A program made the translations under genes and the position numbers. DNA of 64,000 nt. Origin: Patescibacterium sp964487795. Its GTDB lineage: Bacteria > Patescibacteriota > Patescibacteriia > Patescibacteriales > Patescibacteriaceae. Numbering within the stretch: position 1 is the first letter of the stretch; every line of letters begins with the position of its first letter. Below, piece after piece: positions 1-5,573 of the stretch. The stretch lies in NCBI GenBank assembly GCA_964487795.1, contig CAZASI010000002.1, positions 124,001 through 188,000 of the forward strand, given 5' to 3'. The notes below the pieces were generated by a model. It ran no database searches and was not told where the DNA came from. It saw only the letters and a program-made list of their open reading frames with translations.

Positions 1-297
1 AGTAAACCGAGTATTGAAGCTCTAACTATTATTGCGTATCGTGGTCCGATTTCAAAAATTGATTTGGATCGTATTCGTGGTGTTAATTGCGCTTTGATTT
101 TGAGAAATCTTTTATTGCACGGTTTAATCGAAGCCAAGGTTGATAAAAAGAAAGATGAAACATACTATACTGTCACGCTTGATTTTGTACGATTTCTCGG
201 CATCGGTGATGTTTCTGAATTACCGGAATATACAAGACTAAAAGCCGATGATTCGCTTGACCGCATGTTGGCCGAACCTGAAGCTATAAGTTCTTAA
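1..297 (+). CDS. scpB: Segregation and condensation protein B, C-terminal part (5'-truncated)
   Basis: The open frame runs in from the window edge, so only about the last 98 residues are seen. The visible part has the second winged-helix of ScpB: a helix reading SIEALTIIAYRGPISK, then IDLDRIRGVNC, and a wing with LLLHGLIEAK, ending in a FLGIGDVSELP stretch. All of these match the usual ScpB order. ScpB is the kleisin-associated subunit of the SMC-ScpAB condensin that organises the chromosome for segregation. scpA probably lies just upstream, outside the window. The stop is 4 bp before the next gene, so the two are probably co-transcribed. Confidence 0.85.
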   Translation, partial: SKPSIEALTIIAYRGPISKIDLDRIRGVNCALILRNLLLHGLIEAKVDKKKDETYYTVTLDFVRFLGIGDVSELPEYTRLKADDSLDRMLAEPEAISS

Positions 298-301
298 AGC
301 T

Positions 302-1198
302 ATGCCAGCTTTAATCGGCCTGATATTTATTGTTGTATTTCTTGGTATCAGTTTATTTTCTCAAAATAAACAAGTTGCCACAGTGCCGAGCCGTTTGCTT
401 GAAGTATTTAATCACGGCGTACCTGCGAGACATTCTTTGGAACTTCCAAAAATCGCAGCTGATTCCGCTGTCGTGCTTGATATAAAGTCAGGTTTTCGTG
501 TACTTGATATTAACGCGGATTATCAACAACCAATCGCCAGTCTGACAAAGCTTATGACAGCGTTGGTTTTTTTGGATCATAATCCTGGTTGGGAAACTGA
601 TATTCGAGTAATTAAAGAAGACTTGCGAGGCGGCGCCAAAGCTAATATTTTTCCGGGAGACACGATTGTTATAAGAGATTTGTTTAGAGCCGCACTGATT
701 GCTTCGGATAATTCTGCCACTATCGTGTTAGCTCGTTCGACCGGTTTGAGCGAAGAAGCATTTGTAAAAGCCATGAATGATAAAGCTTTACTCTTGCGTA
801 TCCGAGGAATTACATTTACAGATCCAACTGGTCTTGATATTGGTAACAGAGGATCAGCTTTGGCCGTAGCGAAGTTGGCAGAAAAAGCTTTTGAGAGAAA
901 GGAAATTACTGACGCACTTGAATTAAGTTCTTATAATTTTAAGGTATCAGCCACTGTTAGTCGCGAAGTAAAATCAACTAATCAGCTTTTAGGCAGAACA
1001 ATGCCAAAAGGAAGCTATTTGCTTGGTGGTAAGACTGGACATTTGGAAGAAGCCGGTTATTGTTTTGCCGGAATCTTTGAATATAATGGACGACGTTTTG
1101 TCACGGCAATTTTAGGAGCGCCGGAACATGAAAAACGCTTTTCTGAGACCTTAAAAATCCTTGACTGGACGATGAAGGCCTATCTGTGGGAAAATTAA
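302..1198 (+). CDS. dacA: D-alanyl-D-alanine carboxypeptidase (peptidase S11, PBP5/DacA family)
   Basis: This 298-residue protein carries the three penicillin-binding motifs of the S11 family in the right order. SLTK at residues 80-83 holds the nucleophilic serine, SDN is at 135-137, and KTG is at 244-246. A hydrophobic N-terminus (residues 3-19) acts as a signal anchor, placing the enzyme outside the membrane. It lacks the extra C-terminal beta domain of E. coli PBP5, so it is a minimal catalytic form. The reaction removes the terminal D-Ala from peptidoglycan stem peptides and so limits 4-3 cross-linking. This fits with the L,D-transpeptidase encoded at 52442. The gene is packed between scpB and tpiA with 4-bp gaps. 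The exact paralogue name is inferred. Confidence 0.88.
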   Translation: MPALIGLIFIVVFLGISLFSQNKQVATVPSRLLEVFNHGVPARHSLELPKIAADSAVVLDIKSGFRVLDINADYQQPIASLTKLMTALVFLDHNPGWETDIRVIKEDLRGGAKANIFPGDTIVIRDLFRAALIASDNSATIVLARSTGLSEEAFVKAMNDKALLLRIRGITFTDPTGLDIGNRGSALAVAKLAEKAFERKEITDALELSSYNFKVSATVSREVKSTNQLLGRTMPKGSYLLGGKTGHLEEAGYCFAGIFEYNGRRFVTAILGAPEHEKRFSETLKILDWTMKAYLWEN

Positions 1199-1202
1199 CT
1201 AT

Positions 1203-1949
1203 ATGTATCTAATAGCTAACTGGAAAATGAATTTGACGCTGAAAGACAGCATTGCGCTGGCTGAAGGCTACGCTGACGCTTTTAAAAAATCAAAAGTTAC
1301 TATTGTCGCATGTCCGAGCTTTACGAGCCTGCCTTTTGTAGCTAAAGCCTTGGAAGATTCAAGTGTTGCGATCGGTGCGCAAGATATGTTTTGGGAAACA
1401 GCTGGTTCGTTTACCGGAGAAGTCTCGCCGCGTGATTTAATTGAAATGGATGTGCGTTATGTCATTATCGGACACAGTGAACGAAGAGAACAGATGGGCG
1501 AAGAGGATTGGATGATTCACAGAAAAGTTGAGGCAGCTTTAGCTTCTAAAAAAATATATCCGATTTTGTGTATTGGAGAAACTGCCGCGGACCGCGAAGC
1601 TGATGAGCGCGATGAAGTATTATCTCGCCAATTGCACGAAGCCTTAGACGGATTAAGCCTTGGTCTTGGCCAACAATTATTTATTGCGTATGAACCTGTT
1701 TGGTCAATTGGAACTGGCGAAACGCCGACTGCTGAAGAAATCTCATATGTTACGGATGTTATTAGAGTGCTACTTCGCAAATATTTCGGGGATAGAGCTG
1801 ATCAATCTTGTGGTGTTTTGTACGGTGGCAGTGTTGATGAAAAAACTATTATGCCAATTATGGAAACCGGTGTTGATGGATTTTTAGTGGGCGGCGCGAG
1901 CTTAAATGTTCGTTCGTTTTTACGTCTCGCTGAACGTGTGATAGACTAA
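1203..1949 (+). CDS. tpiA: Triose-phosphate isomerase
   Basis: A 248-residue TIM barrel of normal length. Seen: the N-terminal ANWKMN with Asn6 and Lys8, the GHSERR motif with the electrophilic His91, the AYEPVWSIGTG motif with catalytic base Glu164, and the phosphate-binding GGSV and GGASL loops near the C-terminus. It interconverts dihydroxyacetone phosphate and glyceraldehyde-3-phosphate. The next gene is a sugar-phosphate aldolase, so the pair supplies the middle steps of glycolysis. The start codon is preceded by AACTAT with no Shine-Dalgarno, typical of the core genes in this window. Confidence 0.97.
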   Translation: MYLIANWKMNLTLKDSIALAEGYADAFKKSKVTIVACPSFTSLPFVAKALEDSSVAIGAQDMFWETAGSFTGEVSPRDLIEMDVRYVIIGHSERREQMGEEDWMIHRKVEAALASKKIYPILCIGETAADREADERDEVLSRQLHEALDGLSLGLGQQLFIAYEPVWSIGTGETPTAEEISYVTDVIRVLLRKYFGDRADQSCGVLYGGSVDEKTIMPIMETGVDGFLVGGASLNVRSFLRLAERVID

Positions 1950-1953
1950 GTAT

Positions 1954-2865
1954 ATGAACACCTCATTTTTAAAAGAAATTCCTTTGGATATTCCCGCAAA
2001 TAAGCGTTCAACGTATGAACGCAACATGCGTTTGATAACAAAAAATACCGGTCGTTTGTTTATTTTTGCCGGCGATCAAAGAGTTGAGCATTTGAATGAC
2101 GATTTTTACGGACCACATAGTGCGCCCGAAGATGCTGATCCTGAACATTTGTTTCGCATTGCTTCCTCATCACGTGTTGGTGCGCTTGCCACGCAACTTG
2201 GAATGATCGCACGTTACGGCAATGCCTATTCAAAAGTTCCTTATATTGTAAAATTAAATTCCAAAACAAACTTAGTTAGTGAAGACGAGCAAGATCCGTA
2301 TAGTGCAGCATGGTATGACGTACGTCAAGTTGCGGCTTTTGCTAAAAACTCCAAACTACAAATTGCCGCGGTCGGTTACACTCTATATATCGGAAGTACT
2401 TTTGAACCTGCTATGTTGCATGAAGCGGCACAAATTGTGTATCAAGCACACCTCGAAGGTTTGCCGGTTATACTTTGGGTATATCCGCGCGGCAAAGCAA
2501 TTCAAGATAAATATGATGCCCATCTTATCGCCGGAGCGGTGAACGTCGCCGTGGCTTTGGGTGCCGATTTTGTAAAAGTTAATCGTCCTCGTGAAATGTC
2601 AGCTGAGGCCTACACTGAAATTATTAAAGCGGCAGGCAAACATACCGGCGTATTATTTGCCGGCGGTGAAGTTAGTTCCGCTGATGACGTTTTACATTCT
2701 ATTTATACTCAAGTCCATCGTTTTGGTGCGAGTGGTGCTGCTTTAGGGCGAAATATTCATCAACATACTCTTAAAGACGCTGTTGCTTTAGCTAATGCCG
2801 TGGCTTCGATTGTTTATGACGGACAAGCTCCGGAAGCAGCTCATCGTTTACTTGTGAAAAATTAA
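1954..2865 (+). CDS. Class I fructose-bisphosphate aldolase, archaeal/DhnA type
   Basis: A 303-residue TIM-barrel protein of the DeoC/LacD/FbaB superfamily. Features seen: the N-terminal GDQRVEHL, matching the DQGVEHG region of archaeal-type aldolases; VILWVYPRGKA in mid-barrel; GADFVKVN with Lys208, the expected Schiff-base lysine; and the phosphate-binding loop GVLFAGGEVSS. It most likely cleaves fructose-1,6-bisphosphate to the two triose phosphates, directly feeding the isomerase encoded 4 bp upstream. Other substrates of the superfamily (2-amino-3,7-dideoxy-heptulosonate, tagatose-1,6-bisphosphate) cannot be excluded from sequence alone, but the context favours glycolysis. Confidence 0.82.
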   Translation: MNTSFLKEIPLDIPANKRSTYERNMRLITKNTGRLFIFAGDQRVEHLNDDFYGPHSAPEDADPEHLFRIASSSRVGALATQLGMIARYGNAYSKVPYIVKLNSKTNLVSEDEQDPYSAAWYDVRQVAAFAKNSKLQIAAVGYTLYIGSTFEPAMLHEAAQIVYQAHLEGLPVILWVYPRGKAIQDKYDAHLIAGAVNVAVALGADFVKVNRPREMSAEAYTEIIKAAGKHTGVLFAGGEVSSADDVLHSIYTQVHRFGASGAALGRNIHQHTLKDAVALANAVASIVYDGQAPEAAHRLLVKN

Positions 2866-2867
2866 GT

Positions 2868-3674
2868 ATGGAATACATTATCGGCTGGGCGATTGTTGTC
2901 CTTGGACTGCTTGTTGTCGGAATTATTATCGGCAAGAAGTTTGGGTTTTTGGCCAACATCGATGTTGATCAAGTTGCCGGAGAACGCGCTCGAGTTTTAA
3001 AGCAACAAATTATTGCTGACCGATTACGCCGACGTTTGGGAAAATGGGGATTTTTTATTATTAGATCCGCTAAACCGATTTCTCGATTGTTACGCAATGG
3101 TTTTGATTGGATCTATGATCGTTTAAATGATTGGCAACGCAGTCAAGCAAATCGTGAAGCGTCGCTTAATCAGCAAATCGGCAAACGTATTGAAACTCTT
3201 TTAGCTGAAGCTGAAGAGCTTGTTAAGGCAGAGCGTTTGGAAATGGCTGAAAAAAAGTATATTGAAATTATCGGACTTGATCCGCGAAATTTCAACGCTT
3301 TTAAGGAATTGGGTGAAGTTTATTACGAATTAGAGTTGTGGAATGAGGCCAAACAGACGCTTGAGCATGCCCTGCATTTGCGTCGTCCCTCGAGCGGTGA
3401 AGAACCTAGCTCCAAAGACCTGGAATTGGCTCAGTTGCACTTTATATTGGCAAATGTGTATGAAGGAGCTGATGAGCCTGGCAAGGCTGTAATGGCCTTA
3501 AAAAAGGCTCTTAAAATTGAAGAAAATAACCCCCGTTACCTTGACAGATTGATTGAAGTCAGTATAATTAAAAAAGACAAAATAGTGGCCTTGGAAGCCT
3601 ATAAAAAGCTTGAGACCACCAACCCCGAGAATCAGAAGCTCGAACAATTCCGTAGCCGGATTGCCGAGCTCTAA
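2868..3674 (+). CDS. Membrane-anchored TPR-repeat protein
   Basis: A 268-residue protein with one N-terminal transmembrane helix (about residues 3-23). It is followed by a basic juxtamembrane region rich in Arg (residues 40-90) and a C-terminal array of about four tetratricopeptide repeats (about residues 105-265), including AEKKYIEIIGLDPRNFNAFK and KAVMALKKALKIEENNP. TPR arrays are protein-interaction scaffolds; no enzymatic motif is seen. Its position as the last gene of the tpiA-aldolase run does not reveal a partner. Similar one-TM TPR proteins are common in Patescibacteria, but the function is unknown. Confidence 0.8.
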   Translation: MEYIIGWAIVVLGLLVVGIIIGKKFGFLANIDVDQVAGERARVLKQQIIADRLRRRLGKWGFFIIRSAKPISRLLRNGFDWIYDRLNDWQRSQANREASLNQQIGKRIETLLAEAEELVKAERLEMAEKKYIEIIGLDPRNFNAFKELGEVYYELELWNEAKQTLEHALHLRRPSSGEEPSSKDLELAQLHFILANVYEGADEPGKAVMALKKALKIEENNPRYLDRLIEVSIIKKDKIVALEAYKKLETTNPENQKLEQFRSRIAEL

Positions 3675-3697
3675 TTATTTCTCGGCTGTCTATATCA

Positions 3698-3770
3698 GCC
3701 GTTGTAGCTCAGCTGGTAGAGCAACTCCATGGTAAGGAGTAGGTCCGCGGTTCAAATCCGCGCAACGGCT
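3698..3770 (+). tRNA. tRNA-Thr (anticodon GGU)
   Basis: Folds as a full cloverleaf. The 7-bp acceptor stem GCCGUUG/CAACGGC is perfect, the D-arm is GCUC...GAGC, and the anticodon stem ACUCC/GGAGU closes a 7-base loop AUGGUAA with anticodon GGU (decodes ACC/ACU, threonine). The T-arm is GCGGU-UCAAAUC-type, and the discriminator base is U. CCA is not encoded (CTT follows), so it must be added after transcription. Confidence 0.95.
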
Positions 3771-3778
3771 CTTGCCTT

Positions 3779-3862
3779 GGGTCGGTACCAAAGCGGTCAA
3801 CTGGGGCAGACTGTAAATCTGCTGGCCTTGCGCCTTCGAAGGTTCGAATCCTTCCCGGCCCA
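3779..3862 (+). tRNA. tRNA-Tyr (anticodon GUA)
   Basis: Class II tRNA with a long variable arm, as expected for bacterial tRNA-Tyr. The acceptor stem GGGUCGG/CCGGCCC contains one U-G pair. The anticodon stem GCAGA/UCUGC has loop CUGUAAA, giving anticodon GUA. The T-stem is GAAGG/CCUUC with loop UUCGAAU and the discriminator is A. CCA is not encoded. It lies 8 bp after tRNA-Thr, so both are probably processed from one transcript. Confidence 0.95.
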
Positions 3863-3887
3863 CATAGTTTAATAAATAAATTTCTGT

Positions 3888-4040
3888 ATGTCGCAAGATA
3901 ACATGATCAAGATGCAATGCACTGAAAGCGGAGAAATCCGTCGTACGCATAAGAACAAGAAGACTTTGAAGGGTCGTCTTGAGCTTATGATGTTCTCAAA
4001 GAGAGCAGGCAAGCACACTCTCCACCGCGAGACAAAATAA
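3888..4040 (+). CDS. rpmG: 50S ribosomal protein bL33
   Basis: A 50-residue basic protein. The pattern THKNKKTLKGRLELMMFSKRAGKHTLHRETK matches the bL33 family, whose C-terminal signature is KKxxxRLELKKYCPxxxKHTxHKETK. The zinc-binding cysteine pairs of the C+ form are missing (only one Cys remains, in the N-terminal MQCTES), so this is the zinc-independent C- form. bL33 sits near the E site of the large subunit. The tRNA-tRNA-rpmG order is common in bacteria (often followed by secE-nusG), but here secE-nusG lie elsewhere, on the minus strand at 43430-44162. Translated by hand from the ATG at 3888. Confidence 0.92.
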   Translation: MSQDNMIKMQCTESGEIRRTHKNKKTLKGRLELMMFSKRAGKHTLHRETK

Positions 4041-4060
4041 GAGCTTCACGGCTCTTTTTT
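4040..4060 (+). terminator. Rho-independent terminator after rpmG
   Basis: Stem AGAGC/GCUCU with a 6-base loop, followed by a run of T. The first stem base is the last base of the rpmG stop codon. The T-run ends exactly where tRNA-Trp begins. Confidence 0.7.
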
Positions 4061-4131
4061 GCGGGCGTAGTATAATGGTAGTACAGGGGTCTCCAAAACC
4101 TCTAGCGTAGGTTCGATTCCTTCCGCCCGTG
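4061..4131 (+). tRNA. tRNA-Trp (anticodon CCA)
   Basis: The acceptor stem GCGGGCG/CGCCCGU has a terminal G-U. The short D-arm is GUA...UAC. The anticodon stem GGGGU/ACCUC closes loop CUCCAAA with anticodon CCA. The T-arm loop is UUCGAUU and contains one mismatch in the stem (U-U). The discriminator is G, as expected for tryptophan. CCA is not encoded. It starts immediately after the T-run of the rpmG terminator, so it is either made by read-through or from a promoter inside upstream sequence. Confidence 0.93.
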
Positions 4132-4141
4132 CGAATAAAAT

Positions 4142-4166
4142 AACCGGTTTATGCCGGTTGTTTTTT
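4142..4166 (+). terminator. Rho-independent terminator after tRNA-Trp
   Basis: Stem AACCGG/CCGGUU with a 6-base loop, then G and six T. It ends the tRNA/rpmG transcription unit. Confidence 0.85.
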
Positions 4167-4180
4167 ATACTGGCCAACTT

Positions 4181-4195
4181 TGCTATAGTTATAAT
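4181..4195 (+). promoter_or_regulatory. Extended -10 promoter, leaderless arrangement
   Basis: TGCTATAGT (4181-4189) is an extended -10 element, overlapped at its 3' end by TATAAT (4190-4195). The ATG of the kinase gene is at 4198. A transcript starting 7 bases after 4189 would begin about 2 bases before the ATG, so the message would be leaderless or nearly so. Confidence 0.6.
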
Positions 4196-4197
4196 GT

Positions 4198-4860
4198 ATG
4201 AAAAATGATCTTATCAATAAAGCTCGCCAAGAATCTTCTACGGGGAAAAATGTGAGTGACAAACAACTTTTGCAGTTTGTTCGTGAATACGACAAAACTG
4301 TTTCGGTGCCGAAACAAAAATTGTACGCCGGATTGATTGTTTGTCCTGTCGGCTTAACCGGCGCCGGCAAGAGTACAGTTATAAAACCGATTGCTCAAGC
4401 GTTGGATTTAGTAAGGATTTCTGGAGATGAGATTAGAATACTGTTAATGAATAAAGGTTTTAATACGCTGCGGACTATCGAAATCGCATTTCGAGTGTTC
4501 ATGAAATACCTTGATGCAGGCTATGGCCTTGCCATAGATTCAGATTCGCTCGACCCTTTTGTCAGAAAAGAATTGAAAAAAATTATCAAGGCTAAAAAAC
4601 TTAATGCTGTTTGGATACACATTAATCCACCCGAAAAGTTTATTATCAATAAATTAACTCATTTTAAATATAAGCCAAATAAAGGTTTTAAAAATTCAGA
4701 AGAGGCTTTGGCTAATTATCAGCGCCGTAAACCATTGCATAGGAAATATCTTCCTGGGATGAAGTTCGATTATACATTTGATACTTCGAAAAAAAATGTA
4801 GGTTCTAAGATACGTCGTTGTATTAATAAGATTAAGAAATCCTTTATTTCTTTATCATAG
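4198..4860 (+). CDS. P-loop kinase-like protein (AAA_33 / zeta-toxin-like fold)
   Basis: A 220-residue protein with a Walker A motif GLTGAGKST at residues 52-60 after the strand GLIVCPV. A second strand, GYGLAIDSDSLD, has the acidic end expected of a Walker B or substrate-binding Asp. The overall layout (P-loop, RISGDEIR after strand 2, then a lid region rich in Lys/Arg) resembles AAA_33 kinases such as polynucleotide kinase, gluconate kinase or zeta-toxin relatives. The first 40 residues are a non-conserved helical extension. The substrate cannot be read from sequence, and there is no antitoxin-like gene next to it, so a toxin role is unsupported. The gene is monocistronic, between a terminator and the cobalamin riboswitch. 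Confidence 0.65.
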   Translation: MKNDLINKARQESSTGKNVSDKQLLQFVREYDKTVSVPKQKLYAGLIVCPVGLTGAGKSTVIKPIAQALDLVRISGDEIRILLMNKGFNTLRTIEIAFRVFMKYLDAGYGLAIDSDSLDPFVRKELKKIIKAKKLNAVWIHINPPEKFIINKLTHFKYKPNKGFKNSEEALANYQRRKPLHRKYLPGMKFDYTFDTSKKNVGSKIRRCINKIKKSFISLS

Positions 4861-4889
4861 TTGCACTAATATTATTTTTGTAATATAGT
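4861..4889 (+). promoter_or_regulatory. Promoter of the cobalamin riboswitch operon
   Basis: TTGCAC (4861-4866), a 17-base spacer and TATAGT (4884-4889) form a good sigma-70-type promoter. The predicted start, about 7 bases downstream, is at the first bases of the riboswitch 5' pairing strand AGGCGT (4894-4899), which fits well with the RNA boundary. Confidence 0.65.
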
Positions 4890-4893
4890 GTTT

Positions 4894-5058
4894 AGGCGTT
4901 TACATTATAATATTTCGTTATTGGGGAAGTGAGGTGAAAATCCTCCACAGTGCCGCTACGGTAATTCTGGTTTTAACCAGAAAAGTCCGACTACCAATCA
5001 CGAATGATCATCCCGAGCAGGAATAAAGGCTTATATATAAGTCTTGTCAGACGCCTGC
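4894..5058 (+). ncRNA. Cobalamin (B12) riboswitch
   Basis: The sequence carries the conserved blocks of the RF00174-type aptamer. GGGGAAGTGAGGTGAAAATCC is at 4923-4943, with the P3-type helix GTGAGG/CCTCCAC. CAGTGCCGCTACGGTAA follows, then a perfect hairpin TTCTGG...CCAGAA, then AAGTCCGACTACC. A B12-box-like GTCAGACGCCTGC is at 5046-5058. The 5' strand AGGCGT (4894-4899) can pair with ACGCCT (5051-5056) to close the RNA. It lies directly upstream of a DUF4430 gene and a transcobalamin-like protein gene, which strongly supports regulation by adenosyl- or methylcobalamin. The covariance-model score was not computed. Confidence 0.88.
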
Positions 5059-5074
5059 TTGCAGGTGTTTTTTT
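5051..5074 (+). terminator. Expression-platform terminator of the B12 riboswitch
   Basis: ACGCCUG / CAGGUGU (one G-U pair) with a 4-base loop, followed by a run of T ending at 5074. It lies 12 bp before the ATG of the first gene, so it would stop transcription before the operon. Its 5' arm is the same ACGCCT that closes the aptamer (pairing with 4894-4899), so the two structures exclude each other. Confidence 0.75.
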
Positions 5075-5086
5075 ATTTATATTTAT

Positions 5087-5569
5087 ATGACACACAAACA
5101 ACGAGCAATTGTTTCCGTATTGTGCTTGATAGTGGCGGGAGGACTGGTATTTTTTTACCAAACTAAATCAACGCCTCAGTTAGAAAATAAAACAGAAAAT
5201 CAAAATCTGATTGAAACGACACCGATAGTAATTGACACGCAAGAGCCCAAAGAAATTAAACAAGAGATTAAGAAAGAATATAACAGCTCAATCAATCTTG
5301 TCTTTGGCTCTGATAGTCTCGACCTGCAATTTAAAGCCGGATCGTCGTTATTTGAAGTTTTGAATGTTGCAGCTACAGATAAAAAAATAATTTTGCTAAG
5401 CAAAGAATATCCGCCTCTGGGATTTTTTGTTACACAAATCGGAAATCTTAAAGATGGCGAGGACGGGAAGCATCTATTTTATTATATCAACGGTCAAGAG
5501 GCTACAGTCGGAGCATCCGACTATATTCTTAAAAATGGTGATCGTATTGAATGGAAATTGAAAAATTAA
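5087..5569 (+). CDS. Membrane-anchored DUF4430 protein (transcobalamin beta-domain-like)
   Basis: A 160-residue protein with an N-terminal signal anchor (about residues 7-24), a Lys/Glu/Gln-rich linker (25-68) and a C-terminal DUF4430 domain (about 69-160). The end of the domain is diagnostic: HLFYYINGQEATVGASDY then ILKNGDRIEWKLKN, matching the WxYxVNGxxxxxGaxxyxlxxGDxIxW pattern of DUF4430. In animal transcobalamin and intrinsic factor this fold forms the small beta domain that closes over cobalamin. It is the first gene after a cobalamin riboswitch and is followed 4 bp later by a protein with the alpha/alpha barrel of the same family. Inferred role: part of a cell-surface B12-binding pair. 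Direct cobalamin binding is not shown by sequence alone. Confidence 0.75.
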   Translation: MTHKQRAIVSVLCLIVAGGLVFFYQTKSTPQLENKTENQNLIETTPIVIDTQEPKEIKQEIKKEYNSSINLVFGSDSLDLQFKAGSSLFEVLNVAATDKKIILLSKEYPPLGFFVTQIGNLKDGEDGKHLFYYINGQEATVGASDYILKNGDRIEWKLKN

Positions 5570-5573
5570 TCAT

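Noticed and set aside
3690..3950. An 86-codon open frame on the minus strand across the tRNA-Thr/Tyr and rpmG region
   Set aside because: It covers two well-folded tRNA genes and the start of rpmG; open frames antisense to tRNAs are a common artefact.
4198..4860. Zeta-type toxin of a toxin-antitoxin pair
   Set aside because: The P-loop fits, but no small antitoxin gene lies on either side and the gene has its own promoter.
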